From Lycium barbarum (lineage: Eukaryota; Streptophyta; Magnoliopsida; Solanales; Solanaceae), in contig NC_083344.1 of the NCBI RefSeq assembly GCF_019175385.1, positions 62,496,782 through 62,560,781 on the forward strand: 64,000 nt of DNA, read 5' to 3'. Position 1 is the first letter of the stretch; every line of letters begins with the position of its first letter. This document shows, piece by piece, positions 47,313 to 60,488 of the stretch. The notes under the pieces are model-generated. The model saw only the letters and a program-made list of their open reading frames with translations. It had not been told where the DNA came from and did not search any database. The translations under genes and the position numbers were made by a program.

Positions 47313-47906
47313 AAGTGTAGGTATGATGGATATAAATGAAAAGTTTGGGGTAATCTAAAGGAAAAGAGAATGTGTGGAGTAATTAGTGCCTTTACAAAAG
47401 TCGCGCAGAACGAGGCAGACTAAATGGGCAAAAAAAAGAAAAGGGTACAACCCCGCTCGGGAAATTGAGCGAATTCGAATAACAGTCAGAGACGTTCGCC
47501 AGTAAGATAGTAGTAAATATATGTGTATGTGTGTATGTGTATGTGTATGTGTATGTGCGTATGTATGATTTTCGTCTGGTACCTATATGGATTGAAAGCC
47601 GAGTCCCGGCAACTAATATCGTGATCGGCGAAAGGTTTTACTAAACCGAATACATGAAACGAAGCGGGGTGAGGGCACAGATACTGTCAAGGACTACAAA
47701 AACCCCTATCCCATTATAACTCAGTCTGGTATGACGATGTCTGAAAAGGAAAATGAGTATGGATGGTAGGAAAGACGAAAGATAAGAAATGCGAATAAGC
47801 GGAATCTTTGAAAGAGTCGATAAACGACACGCGAGACGATTTGTATGACAACTTGGCTAGCCAAGTCACCAATAAGGGAATTTTCCATAAATCACTGGAG
47901 CCTTAC
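47313..47906 (+). other. Element E noncoding tract up to solo LTR G
   Basis: The tract is noncoding with a (GTATGT)n microsatellite at about 47520-47568. I recognise no gene or element end. It stops at the G insertion point. Confidence 0.55.
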
Positions 47907-50810
47907 TGTTATGTCCCGTGTTTTCGTATAATTGGAAATCAAGAAAATAATCAAGACTTGTTTGTTATAAAGAAATATTTTGATTTTAGTTGATATGGCT
48001 ATGTTGGTTATGAAATCATTGATGTTAGGACGTTGGGGAAGGCCGAGGGTAAATTTGGAATTTCGAAAATTAGTTTCGGGAATTACAAAACGGGACTTTT
48101 AATGAATTGGGCCAAGGAAATTGAAATAAACATTTGGGCCCAAAGAGGTGGGGTGGCCGGCCACTAAGGCATGGTCCAAGCCCACTTTTAAAAGTCATGT
48201 GCTATGCACATGACCTCTAGTATGGATATATATCAATGTAACACTTAGAAATTATCAAGAAAATCACAATTCATTCCTTTGAGTCAAAAACCCCCATTCG
48301 GCCGAACCATAGAAAAAAAAAGAAAAGAAAATTTTCCTAGCTTGTGTTGTGATCCAAAAATCTTGGTTTCTACATAATTGTGAAGTACTCAAGACCCTCT
48401 TCAACGGGGTATAATTAGTTTGGCACAAGAACGACGTTTTCGACAAGTCGGGTTTTCAAAGAAAGGTAAGAATTTTGCCCTTGATTGATATATAATTGAT
48501 ATGAATATGTTAAGGAGTGGGAGTAGATGGGAATCCCATAGTTTTAACGTAAATAGAAAGTCGTGGGTGTGTGTGTGTAGTGTGTTTGGCCGTGAGTTAT
48601 GGAAGAAAGAAGTGACTTGAATTGATCTTGTTTAAGTTGGCATAATGTGTTGTTGTGATCCTTATATCGTAAATGAGTGATTGTTGAATTAAATTGGCGG
48701 TGGAAAACGAATTCGGATATTATCGGAAAGTGTATATCCTTGGTATCTTTATGTATATTTTGGGTACTAGAGACTTTAGATATGACTATTAATGATATGG
48801 ATGAATTCGGAATGAAACGGAGTTAGTTAGAATGTTCGTCGTGAAATTTTGATATTTTGAAGAACTACGGAAATTTATTGATTTTGGTGCAATTTCGTGT
48901 ATGACTTAGATTGAATTTGAAATGTGTTTGGCTAGTGTTGGATGGGTAAATGAATACAATTATGTGAATATAGAATTGGGATTTTGAAAGTTTGAATGGA
49001 AGTTGCCAACTTTAGAAATCATGTAGAACTTTAAAGCTAGAATGGTTTGATTGTTGTTTGGTTTGGTTGTTGATGTGTGGGCTGTTGTGGTTGGTTAATT
49101 TGAGCCGAGCTACGCCTCGGGGATGTTAGATTTATAGGGGAAATGCTGCCGAAATTTCGGTAGGCAAAAATGAAATTAAAGGCAATTTTTAGCCTAAGAA
49201 TCTCAATTGGTAACTTTGACCATTTGCAGATTTTTGACGAGACGGGGCGGGACTTTTGGAGGAGCTTACGACATCTGTGAGGTATGTAAAGCTTCCCAAT
49301 TCTTTATTTGGCATATCTTAGGGTGTTAGTTGAATATGAGACCTTCCGGAGCATTTCTGCTCCTCGAAACCCGATCCACAGGAAAGTTACTATTCATTCA
49401 ATTCGATTGAAGCCTAAAGGCTCCCTTTTGGCTAGAATGCCACTATTCGTCTGAAACCTATCGAAATGTGGTCGGGTAACCTAGAAATAATTATGTATGA
49501 CCCTTGGCATATAACTGCTCGTAAAAATATGTTCGCCACCTCACTTCGACTCGAGGTGGGTCCGCTACCCCAAAATGCCCGATTTGCCCTTCGGGCCACC
49601 TTTGAGAATAAAGTTGAAAGTACCACTTCCGACCTTTGGAACATCCTCCTACGGGGTATGTTTGGACTATTCGATGCGCTAATCTATGTTCCGAACTATA
49701 TGGACCATTTTGGAAACGTTTTGCAAAATGAAACTTTATGTCGGCTAAGTATTCGACTACTTTGTATTCTAAAATGACTTATGAGTTCATTTTGCTTTGA
49801 AAGACTATTTCGAAATACGATTTGCATTTGTTTGCTCACGACTCCGCTCGTGCCTTATTATGACTTCGTTCACCGGTTCCCGGGCCGGTTTTGATTCGTG
49901 CGTTTTATGATAATTCGGCCGTATGCTGTGTTACGGTTCCCAAGGCTTCGCCATAGGGCCGGGTTCCGTTTGGAGTTATGCTGTGATATGGCTCGGGATG
50001 CGATACGCTCACCGATGATTATGATTATGTTCGGGGATGTACGGAGATTTGAAACCTTCTGGTGTTATGCTGTGTGTGGCGCCAGCGTCGGAGTGGCGAC
50101 CACGTTCTTAAGCGTTTGCATGATTTTTATTTGCATAAAATATATGTATATGATTCCGATACAGAATTTTGACATACCAGTTTGTACCCCACTTTGACAT
50201 TTGATTTGCTTTCGGTTTTGATCCATAATTCTGTACTCCGTGCTTTACATGCTCAGTACATATTTCGTACTGACCCCCTCTCTCCGGGGGCTGCGTTTTA
50301 TGCCCGCAGGTGCAGACATCGGTGATCCTCCGCAGTAGGCTTCACTTCTTGCTTTCCGGAGTACTTTTACTTGATCCGGAGTCCACTCTTGGTACAGACT
50401 CCTCCACTTTGTATATATACTTTGTATATTTGACAGTTTGGGTACGGCGGGGCCCTGTCTCACCATATGTCCTGTTTTGAATTCGTAGAGGTCTGTAGTC
50501 ATCTTTGTGGGGCGAGGGTCCTATGTGTATGTTGTCTGATTTTGCTTTCGGGTCTCAAAGCGGTCTGTTTGATATGATGGCCCCAAATGGCCTTTTGTAT
50601 ATATTTGTATTTTGACCGGCGATGTCTATTCCGCCGCTTTGTTTGAGTTTGATTTGATATGACCGCTTAAGACATATTTTCGATATAAATTATGTGTGAT
50701 ATAACTTTTGGAAAATCCTGAAATAAGTTTGGGTTCGGAAATGAATATGCGATTTGGTCTGGGTACCCAGGTAGGGTGCCAGTCGCGGCCCACGGGGCTG
50801 GGTCGTGACA
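47907..50810 (+). mobile_element. Solo LTR G
   Basis: A single 2,904-bp LTR runs TGTTATGTCCCG to GGTCGTGACA, with perfect target duplicates CTTAC (47902-47906 and 50811-50815) and no internal region. It is related to the F LTR but well diverged. It keeps the donor (48466), the palindrome CCGAAATTTCGG (49149-49160), the exon-like segment 49230-49281 (52 nt) and the double hairpin (50253-50290). Solo LTRs form by recombination between the two LTRs of one element. Confidence 0.93.
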
Positions 50811-51711
50811 CTTACTAAGAGTGATCTGATTCGGCTTCAGATTCTATCTGTTATACTTCTGCACTTCCGATTCTGCTAAGGCTCTGTCTATTACGCCTCT
50901 ATGCTTCTGAACTCAATTATGTTCCCACCTGATAAATATTTGTACATCCGATTCTGAATATATCTCTGGTCGACATACTTCTGTATGATTGATTCTGAAT
51001 GCGTTTCTGTCTGACATATCTCTGTACGATTAACTCTGATTACGAATCTGTCTGACACACCTCTGTATGTCTGACTCCGGATATGAATCCGTCTGATATG
51101 CTTCTGTGCGACTGATTTCGATCGTACGCCTGCCTGATACATCTCCGTATGTCTGATCTTGATCACGACTCTATCTGATACATTTCTGTCGGTCTAACTT
51201 TGATCATGATTCTGTATGATACATTTCTGTACGCCTGACTCCGATCTCAGATCTGTCTAACATACCTCCGTACCCCTGACTTTGACTACGAATCCGTCCG
51301 CCATGGTTTAGTACGTCTACCTCCGATTACGATTCCGTCCAATATGCTTCTACGCGTTCGGTTCTAGTTCTGAATCTGTTTGGTATGAAGTGTCTGGTAT
51401 GAAGTAGGATTTCGATAATGTGGTAAGAAACTCAGAAGTGTAACAAGAAGTGATGATTAATTATAACGTCTGAAAGGCATCCGTCTGTTACGAGAATATA
51501 GCTTATGGTTCGATGATTATGTGGGGTATGAGCAAATATATTATGAAGGCGTTTGAATCAGTGATGTGAAAAATTACCCCATAATGTTGGTGAAGAAGCC
51601 ATGTCGGAAAGTCAACAAAGGACGACTATAAAGAGAACCCTCCCGAAGTAGTATGACGCCCCATGAGGTCAATTTAACATTCGAGGACGAATGTTCTAAA
51701 CGGGGGGAGGA
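50811..51711 (+). other. Element E 3' noncoding region and polypurine tract
   Basis: After the target duplicate of G comes a 41-bp repeat array (entered separately), about 320 bp of unrecognised noncoding DNA, then the hairpin AACATTCGAGGACGAATGTT (51676-51695) and the purine tract ACGGGGGGAGGA ending next to the 3' LTR at 51712. Confidence 0.8.
50924..51333. repeat. 41-bp tandem repeat
   Basis: About ten units, for example starting at 50965, 51006, 51047, 51088, 51129, 51170, 51211, 51252 and 51293, are each exactly 41 bp. The units differ by many substitutions and show no length change. Unit starts resemble TCTGTCTGA, like the 25-bp repeat in the E LTR. Confidence 0.85.
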
Positions 51712-54700
51712 TGTTACATCCGGCATTTTTGAATATTCGGAAAAATTCGAGATAACTTGATTTGTAATGAATGAGGCCATATTTGGACCTTACTTGGTAT
51801 GAATGTGTCGGCTATGATAACGTTAGTGTGGAATTACGAAAGGAGACCAAGGACAAAATTGGAATTTTGGAAACTTGTTCCATGAATTACAATTTATTTA
51901 GCTTACAAGTGGGCTCAAAAAAAAAAATAGAAAGTGAGGCCCAAAAAGGAAGCCCAACCGGCCAAGCAACAAATGGCCCAAGTCCAAGGAATAAATTAAT
52001 TCCCATGTGATAAATACAATGGAAATCATATTATATATTCATCTATATCCTTAGAACATTCAAGAAAAACAAAGAAAGAACAAGAAAAAGAAAGAGGGAG
52101 CACGGCTAGAGAAAGAGAGAAAAGAAAAGGAAAGAAAATTTTTTGGAGCCAAATCCTTTGGTTCAAGAATCCATTTCTTGTGGGATTATTACCAAGTGCA
52201 AGATTCTCTACAAAGTGATACTATTATCTTGGTAAGAGGACAACTTTAGTGGCAAGTGGAAATTGAAGAGGAAAGGTAAGAATCAATTCATTTTCTTATG
52301 TTATGAAGTTTGGTTCATGTTGTAGTATGTAGAATTGAGTAGAATTCATGAAAATATGGAAGTTTGTAAAGTGGGTGTGTTGTTTGGAAGTTGGCCGTGA
52401 GTGTGTGTTAAGGTGTAGGAAATATGAATTGAATTTTATGTGGTAATCTAGTTGTAGTTATGGTGGGAATTGTATTGGAAGTGAAAGTTGAATAAATTAG
52501 TGAAAGTTGGAAAATATGAGGCATGGCCGTGTGGCATCATGTTGATGATGGAATGTGAATTAAATCTTGTTAGTATGTTAAGTGTGTTATTGTGAAGTGA
52601 ATGAAAGGATAATGATTCTTGTTGCTATGGAAAAATGGTTATCAAGTTGTTGTAGGAAAGTATGCAACTTTGTTATGATTTATGTAAAAATGGAAATGAA
52701 TGTATCAAGAGGAAAATTATGATTAATGTTGATGAATTTGGAAGATGGAAATGTGTTATGAACTTGTATGTTAAAGGTTAGGAGAATTGGATAAATTGTG
52801 GCCTTAATGGAAAGTTTGTATATTTGTATATCTTATGTATATCGTGTGAAAATGGTATGGTATGCCTCCGAATCGTGTTGTAGTGACTTTGATAGGTGAT
52901 GAATATCAAAAATAATAAGTTTGGTTTGGAAGTGTAAAGTCGGAACGGAAAATGTTAGGTTATGATGGAAAGTTGGCAAATTGTGCCCTATTATGTATTT
53001 TGAGCTACTTGTCGTTATTATGAATATTGTTGTTGGGTTGTGTTGATTGTTTGGCTGTGTTTAACTTTTGGGGATGTCATATATACAGAGGAAATGCTGC
53101 CGAAATTTCGGTAGGCAAGTATGTGTTAAGTTGGACTATTGAAAAGTTTGAAACTAACAAATGGTAAACTTGATCATTTCTAGATTTTGGAAGAAATTGA
53201 AGTCGACGCCAAGTGAGCGTAAGGCGCTATCGAGGTATGTGAAGCATTTCCCTTTGTTCCTAGGCATGTTCTGGATGTGATAGGCTCGGCCGCGAGCCTT
53301 AAGTACGACTCCGTTCTCCGGAATTCGAGACGGAAAACCGCTCCAATTCCTTCAATTCAATTGAAGCTATTTTCTTACAAATTGCCTTTAAAGTGAGTTT
53401 TTGTACAAAAGTTCCCTAAACGGAGTCGGAATACTTCCAAACGATTATGGATGACCTCATAAGGTCTATTAGAGATAATTTACATATGTTGCCTCGAGTT
53501 GGTCCGAGGCGGGCCCGCAAGGCCCGATATCTTCTGTAATACCTTAAATACTTCCGTTTTGTTCGATTTTCTCAGAAAAAACAATTGAACTATTATTTTG
53601 ATTATGATACAACTATTTTTATGCAATTCTTACAAAATGATTTCTGAACATCTGAGAATCTGATTCTGCTAATAATCTGTCGTGCCTTCCCAAGTGGGAT
53701 ATAGGCGCGTACTATGCATACTATCTGGATACTCTGATTTTGACTCGCCGTTTGGCACCCTTCAGTTTGATTGAGTCTGTATGTTGAGTTTGTATGTAAG
53801 TAGTTTCTCATTTATCGGTTCGTGTCTGTCTCAATGCATTCCTTCACTGTGTCCCGGGCCAGGTTCTGTTATCGTGCATATTTCTCTGCATTTTTCACTG
53901 CGTCCCTAGGCGTGCGGGCCGGGATCTGTATGTCTGTATGATATTATGATCTGTGTATAGGGATGGCGGCCAGGATGGCATATGATCTGATCTGATTCTG
54001 TCTGTCCACCGCGTCCCGTACTAAGAGGGCTGGGTTCTGTTACCGCGCCCCCAGACAGGGCTGGGACCTGTATGAATGTATGCGTGTGCCATCTGTATTT
54101 ATTTAAGCACATGCCTCTGTATGATTCTGTATGACTCTGTACTACTCTGCATGCATAATTCTGTCCGACATACTTCTGTCTGTCCGTCTGAATTACGACT
54201 ATGTCTGTATGTCCATATGGATTCTGATTCTGTATGTCCGTATGGATTTTTATTCGGTACGCCCGTATGGACTCCGATTCCGTACGTCTGAATGGATACT
54301 GATTCTGCTCGTCTGTCCGTATTATGATTCCGTCTGTCTGTCCGAACCATGATTCTGTTTATCTGTATGAACCACGACTCTGTATGTCTGTCTGGATCAT
54401 GACTCTGTCCGTCCGTCTGATTTATGGGTCTGTCCGTTATATTTCTGTGACTCCGGTTCGGACTATGTTTATGTTTGCTATGTTTCTGCTTTACATACTC
54501 GGTACATTTTTCGTACTGACCCCCGCTCTTCGGGGGCTGCGCTACATGCCCGCAGGTACAGACGTACCAGGTGATACGCCGCCAGCGTAGGTTTCTGACT
54601 CTGCTGTTTGAAGAGCTCCTTCGATCCGGAGCATATACTTTTGGTATATATCTTCTGTTCTTCCGTATGTTCTGTATGTATGGAAATTCTGGGTACGGCA

Positions 54701-54993
54701 GGGCCCTGTCCCGTCATATGATTCTGTATGTCTGTAGAGGCCTGTAGATAGATGTGTCGGTTACGGGTTTCGTCGGTATGTTAGCCTTATCGGCTTATAT
54801 GTAAATGTCTGTATGTTCAGGTATGTATGTATATATATGTATGTTTGCGCGCGTGCCGTATCTGTATCGGCTTACTTCTGTAACATCTGTTTTAAAAAAA
54901 AAAACATCCGTATGATTCGAAAATCGGTCGAGTAGGTATGTACGGGTACCCAGTTAGGGTACCAGTCGCGGCCCACGGGGTTGGGTCGTGACA
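51712..54993 (+). mobile_element. 3' LTR of element E
   Basis: It is 3,282 bp and colinear with 30811-34087. The donor is at 52276, the palindrome at 53100-53111, the exon-like segment at 53184-53234 (51 nt), the 25-bp repeats at 54179-54436, and the double hairpin near 54499-54536. Confidence 0.92.
54179..54436. repeat. 25-bp tandem repeat in the E 3' LTR
   Basis: This is the sister of the array at 33274-33531. It has the same unit order and the same constant 25-bp length, with a few substitutions between LTRs. Confidence 0.88.
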
Positions 54994-54998
54994 GCTAT

Positions 54999-56280
54999 GA
55001 ACCTCCGTAGGAGTTGTGGGCCTTGGCCAAGTCTTCACGGCCTCAATCTTTTGACTATCCACTCCAATACCATCGGCTGCAACAATATGCCCCAGAAATG
55101 CAACTGAGTTCAACCAAAACTCGCATTTGGAAAACTTTGCAAACAACTCTCGAGTCCGAAGAACTCCAAGGACAGTGCGCAAATGATCCGCATGTTCTGC
55201 CTCAGATCTAGAATACACCAAGATATCATCAATAAATATGATCACAAATAAATCCAGGAAGGGCCTAAACACATTGTTCATCAAATCCATAAATACTGCC
55301 GGTGCATTAGTTAGCCGAAACGACATCACCCGGAACTCGAAATGACCATATCTTGTTCTGAAGGCTGTCTTAGGGATATCTTTATCCCTAACGCTCACTT
55401 GATGATACCCGGACCTCAAATTAATCTTTAAAAACCATTTGGCGCCTTGCAATTGATCAAATAAATCATCAATCCTCGGAAGAGGATATTTATTCTTAAT
55501 CGTCACGTTATTCAATTGCCGATAATCAATGCACATTCTTAAGGAGCCGTCTTTCTTTCGAACTAACAATACGGGCGCTCCCCACGGGGATGAACTAGGC
55601 CTAATAAAGCATTTATCAAGCAAATCTTTCAATTTCTCCTTCAACTCCTTCAATTCTGCAGGTGCCATTCTATAAGGAGGAATAAATATAGGCTTAGTGT
55701 CTGGCAACACATCAATAGCAAAGTCAATCTTCCGCTCGGGAGGAAGGCCTGGAAGCTCTTCCGGGAACACATCCGGAAATTCATTTACTACGGGAACTGA
55801 CTGAAGGGATGGCGATTCAGCTTCCATATCTTGAACTCATACTAGGTGATAAATACATCCCTTTGTGACCATCTTCCTTTCCTTTAGATAGGAAATAAAC
55901 CTACCTTTTGGTGAAGTCGTATTCCCTTTCCATTCTAAAACTGGTTCTCCCGGAAACTGGAAACGAACCATCTTCATTCTACAATCAACATTGGCATAAC
56001 AAGAAGCCAACCAATCCATGCCCATAATGACATCAAAATGTACCATCTTTAGTTCATGCAAGTCAACTATAGTACGGCGGTCACATATCACAACTACACA
56101 ATCTATATATACTCGGCTAGTTATTACCGATTCACCCACGGGTGTAGACACCTCAAAAGGTTTGATCGACTCCGGTTCGACTTTAAATCAACCCGCAATA
56201 TATGGAGTAACATAGGACAATGTGGAGCCCGGATCAATCAAAGCATATACATCATGAGAGAATACCGATAATACACCTGC
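54999..56280 (-). pseudogene. Element C protease and reverse transcriptase
   Basis: The protease active site [11 protein letters not shown] is near 56230, followed by a stop and the block [20 protein letters not shown] (56151-55837). The RT from 55827 is open through [47 protein letters not shown] (a Gly-to-Arg change) and an intact FIDDILVYS. It ends where E is inserted at 54998. Codons to the left of 54994 are E LTR sequence. Confidence 0.88.
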
Positions 56281-57663
56281 GACCACGTCAGGAGAAGACT
56301 CAAGATCTTGGCGTCCAGCCAAAGCATAAATACGGTGCTGAGGACCGCTAGAAGTGGGAGCTCTCCCTCTGCCTCTACCATGGCCAACTGGTGCATGTGA
56401 ACCTGGCCCCATAGGGCGCATAGAAGATGAAGATCCGGCTACTGACCCTGAGGGCTGGGTCCTACCCCTACCATGAACCGAGGGGCAATCACGCACGATA
56501 TGGCCTGGCCGACCACATGAATAGCAACCATCTGAACCCGATTGGCATTGACACCAATGCAACTTCCCACACTGGGAACATCGTGGCACGGGCGGCCTTG
56601 CCTGACTCGAATCACCTCTAAACTGGGACCCTGAAGGACTCGGACTCGGCCCCGCATGAGCAGATCAATCAAATATCTGTCTTGAAAACCGTGGAGGTGC
56701 ACTGGTCATAGAGTAGGCTTAATGCCCGGGAAACTGCTGCATGTGCCCACCTCTAATCTCACTCATCGGACCCGAAGATCTGGCCCTCTTGCTATGGCCC
56801 CTATCTTGCAAACGCTCCCTTCTTTGCTATTGCAGGCTTTCTTCTAAGTTTTAGGCATGGGCCTGAATGCGTGCAATATCCATACCGTCTTGAAGGGACG
56901 CAGTCAAGCATCTATCCATCAAATGTGGCCCTAGGCCTTTCACAAATCGGTGTACCCGGTCACCCATATCCACTACCATGGCCGAAGCATATCTAGCAAA
57001 GGAATTGAAGCGGAGACTATACTCTAGAGCACTTATGCTACCTTGCCTCAAATTTAAGAACTTATCGGATTTAGCTCGCCGAACTTCCGGAGGCATATAG
57101 TGTCGGAGAAAAGCATCAACAAACTCTTGCCATACCGAGGGAGGTGCATTGGCTCCCCCTGAAGCCATCCAAACCGTATACCACTGGATCGAGACATCTC
57201 TTAATCTATACGACGCTAACTCCACCGACTCGGTGTCTGAAGCATGTATCAACCAAAGCGTCCTTAACATACCATCAATGAAGTCCTGAGGATCCTTCTC
57301 CAGCTTTGATCCAAAGAATTCCGGAGGGTTCAAAGTAATGAAGTCACGGGCCTTTGCACTCACAGCCCTGTCACCCTGCCCTGTACTTTGCCGCTGAGTC
57401 TGAGCAGCAACTAACTCAGTAAGCAAATGTATGGCCTCTTTTACATCTTGGCCTGAGGCATCCGGTGGAGGAGCTGGAGGTGCTGGAGCTGGGGCGGAGG
57501 CTCCCTCACGCTCCTAAGTAATAGGCACTGTCTGGGAGGACTGAGATTGAGCCGCACTCTGGGACTCATTTTCCTCTACTACCGGCGGCGGTGCTTTTTT
57601 CGCCCGCTTTTATGCCACCATCTTGCCCTTTTGGGCTGCTGTAGCTTTTCTCTTTCTAGGCAT
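56281..57663 (-). pseudogene. Element C gag
   Basis: The start ATG at 57661-57663 gives [16 protein letters not shown]. The N-terminal part contains stops before 57426. 57426-56851 carries the capsid core (PPEFFGSKLEKDPQDFIDGML, LASYRLRDVSIQWY, YMPPEVRRAKSDKFLNLRQ), ending at a stop after IQAHA. The tail near 56589 carries CSQCGKLHWCQC and an intact zinc knuckle CYSCGRPGHIVRDC. It is a broken nucleocapsid protein. Confidence 0.87.
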
Positions 57664-57858
57664 CTTTGAAATAAACAACACACGATTAGGGAACATGAAT
57701 TTCTTATATCATAGCTCTACCGCACGATTTCTTATGAAGAAATAAGGTCATTCATTCCTAAAATGTCCGCAGCTTCTTGTCTATAAGTGTGGCGCGCAAC
57801 ACACCTATAACCAAGACTCTACTAGACACGGCTCGTAGACACACCCTCGAACTGAACT

Positions 57859-57870
57859 GCTCTGATACCA
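57859..57870 (-). other. Primer-binding site of element C
   Basis: The plus strand reads GCTCTGATACCA, a perfect reverse complement of TGGTATCAGAGC, four bases from the 5' LTR at 57875. The 57664-57858 leader holds no other recognised feature. Confidence 0.92.
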
Positions 57871-57874
57871 CTTT

Positions 57875-60488
57875 TGTCACGACCCATCTAGAGGGCCGCG
57901 ACGAGCACCCGGTGCTAGCCCACCCGGGCTCCCCTTAACTCACTTTTATGCTTACATCTAGGTGAGCCATACAATTAAACATATAAATCTATTCGTTCAT
58001 CATACCAGTCCCATTGGACGACAATGCCTTTATATAATGATTGGGATCTATGCCACATCAACGTACATGAGCCGACAAGGCTATCAAAATGATATACAAA
58101 ATATGGGCCAACGAGGCCAGACATATCTAACCATATACAAGTGACTATGAGCCTCTAAGAAGGGTATAACATATCACATGAGCGGGACAGGACCCCGCTG
58201 TGCCCATAATTATGTACACAAAAGAATGAGTACCCAAAGGTTATGGCTCCGAATGAAATGGAGCTCTGCTAGGTTGTCTCTGAGAATACCGCTATGGATC
58301 AAGCCTGTCTCCCTGTGCACCTGCGGGCATGACGCAGCGTCCACAAACAAAAGGACGTCAGTACGAAGAATGTACTTTGTATGTAAAGCATAGTCAATAT
58401 AAATATAGAAGCATATATAGCAACATAAGAAATAGCATAGGAAGGGAAATGGCAATATCATCGTCATATGCACTTACTTGCCTTTCATAGGAACTTCCCG
58501 TTGCTAATACATATTTGTGTACATACATCACTATTCGTACTCCACCATAATACCCGTACCATATTTGTGCTCGTATTCGTATACATGCCCTTATTCACAT
58601 TCATATGCATGGTCATATCATATCCGTAATCATATCATATACATAATCATGTCATACACATAGCATTTACATAGCATACCCGACCACGTAGGATTGGTGT
58701 TTCATACATATCCTCATATAACATACCCGACCACGTAGGATCGGTGTTTCTCATACCCGATCATATATAGGCTCGGTGATCATACATACTTGGCCAACCA
58801 AGGCTCAGTGTTACACATATCTAGCCCTACCAAGGCTCGGTGTTGTCCATACCCAACTGCAGTGGTGTGCGCGTGTTACGTAAATATACATACATATACA
58901 TCTATACATATACTACCCGGCCATATAAGCTCGGTGTTCCATAATTGTCATACGTATACACAACAGCTCATAAGCATCTTTACTTTTAACCCCATTATCA
59001 TAATCGTCATTGTTATTATCATTATAGCCATCATCAATACCATTATCACTATCATCATCATTCATTTCATCTACCTTAATTGGCCTACTCGTCATGCGAG
59101 GAACTTAGTACAATCGTAGCGTATAAAGAATCATGAGCTTACAAGCTCGGAGGATCAAATCATTTGAAAGACAACATACTCGTATAGAGGATTTAGATGT
59201 TTTGCCAAAGAACCATGCCTTATGAAAGAAGGGTTAGCCTTACATACCTTTCCGTTCGACTATTTATGGCTTGTACATTCCCCTTCAACGATCGCGTTTC
59301 TACCTTCATTAAAGTCATTCTATCATTAGAATCGATAGCTAGCATCTATGACTAAAACTAGAGAAAATCGGACATCATCTCCTCTATAACGTATCTCGAC
59401 TCCCAAACGTCAATAATAAATTCACGATTCCATAACAATAGCCATTACTCATTCACATTATCCATATTTCTAGACTTACATTCAATTCATCCATAACCAT
59501 GGCCATAACACACGCGACGTCCGTTTACATACATTGTTCATCTCATGTTCTCAACATCATTTCTACCGTATTTACATCACAATACATCAAGACCCGTAGC
59601 TCAATTCATACTATTTCTCAAAATGACACTATTCCATATTCATGACTCATTTTTCTATACTCTTCTACAATCCAAGTATTTCAACTCTTAACTACCTTAA
59701 ACAACATAGAGATATCATGAATCTTACCTTAAATGTTGTAGGAACAAGCTTTAGTCGATAATACTCCACTTTGAGCAAAACCCTAGTTTATCTCCATTTG
59801 GATTTCTTGACCTTGGAAGATCTTGATGGTTTTCTTACACTTGATTCCCTTGATTTATGTTGTTGATCACAAAATATCCTTGAATTCTTGTGGAATATAT
59901 GTAGAGAGATGTTCTAGAGAGAAGGGGTGTGATGTAGAAGTGAAATGAAATAAGCCTTGGTCCCCATATTTAATGACTTAAAAATCTGATTTGAATTACA
60001 CAGTGGTCGTAAACTTGGTTTACGGTCCGTATTCCAGTTTACGGACCATCCTTCGTGGTCGTATTTAATTATATCAGAACCAGAAACTCAAACTGAGATG
60101 TGGTGATTTACAGACGCAGTTTACGGGCCGTAAACCACTTTACGGTCCGTATTTTGGGTCGTTTTTAACCATTTGCTCATTTGGCAGAAAGTTGAAGTTT
60201 TGGAATCCAAAATACGACATGGCAGTTTACGGACCGTATACCACTTTACAGTCCGTATTTCATTTTACGACCAACTGGCCAGAATGCAAACTTGCAACTT
60301 TTCACATTTCCAAAACCTATAATTATTCATTATGGAGCATAACCTCTCTCTTATTGCCATTGCCTTCGGAATCTCACTCAGGGTCGTCAAATGTTATTTC
60401 TTACTCGCGGAAACATCGTACGCTCGTACTCATCACTAGTTCATTCACTTGCATACCAACGGAATATTTTTTTTTTCGAGGTGTAACA
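57875..60488 (-). mobile_element. 5' LTR of element C
   Basis: It is 2,614 bp, TGTCACGACCC to GGTGTAACA on the plus strand. The exon-like segment is 59248-59299 (52 nt), the donor 59723-59727, and the double hairpin 58338-58376. ACGGTCCGT/ACGGACCGT sites are in the U3 at 60022, 60142 and 60229. A minisatellite is at 58677-58940. Confidence 0.93.

Larger units (their letters stand above)
30811..54993 (+). mobile_element. Element E: gag-only Tekay-type element
   Basis: E has LTRs of 3,277 and 3,282 bp, a perfect target duplication GCTAT (30806-30810 and 54994-54998), a primer site and a polypurine tract. Once F and G are removed, its internal region holds only gag and a noncoding tract. The gag frame ends just before the protease active site. 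It therefore resembles TR-GAG or LARD-type non-autonomous elements and would need pol from relatives. More than 25 substitutions separate its LTRs, against about eight for F, in keeping with its older place in the nest. Confidence 0.9.
25862..60488 (-). mobile_element. Element C: Tekay-type chromovirus split by E
   Basis: C is a leftward element with LTRs at 25862-28468 and 57875-60488, inserted in D. Its own DNA is 25862-30810 plus 54999-60488. The flanks AACTC (25857-25861) and AGTTC (60489-60493) are only a 3-of-5 match, so the target duplication is decayed or unclear. Insertion into D is nevertheless shown by the in-register continuation of D on both sides. Its polyprotein is broken by stops and a mutated integrase catalytic residue. 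Confidence 0.88.

Noticed and set aside
50924..51333. CRISPR-like array
   Set aside because: Repeats are contiguous with no unique spacers, and the DNA is plant repeat sequence.
54892..54993. Extension of the C reverse transcriptase frame leftward
   Set aside because: These codons are read-through into the E LTR past the insertion point and are not part of the C protein.
30811..54993. Endogenous pararetrovirus or other virus
   Set aside because: No movement protein, coat protein or pararetroviral RT pattern is seen. LTRs, target duplications and an integrase with chromodomain-like tail point to Ty3/gypsy retrotransposons.
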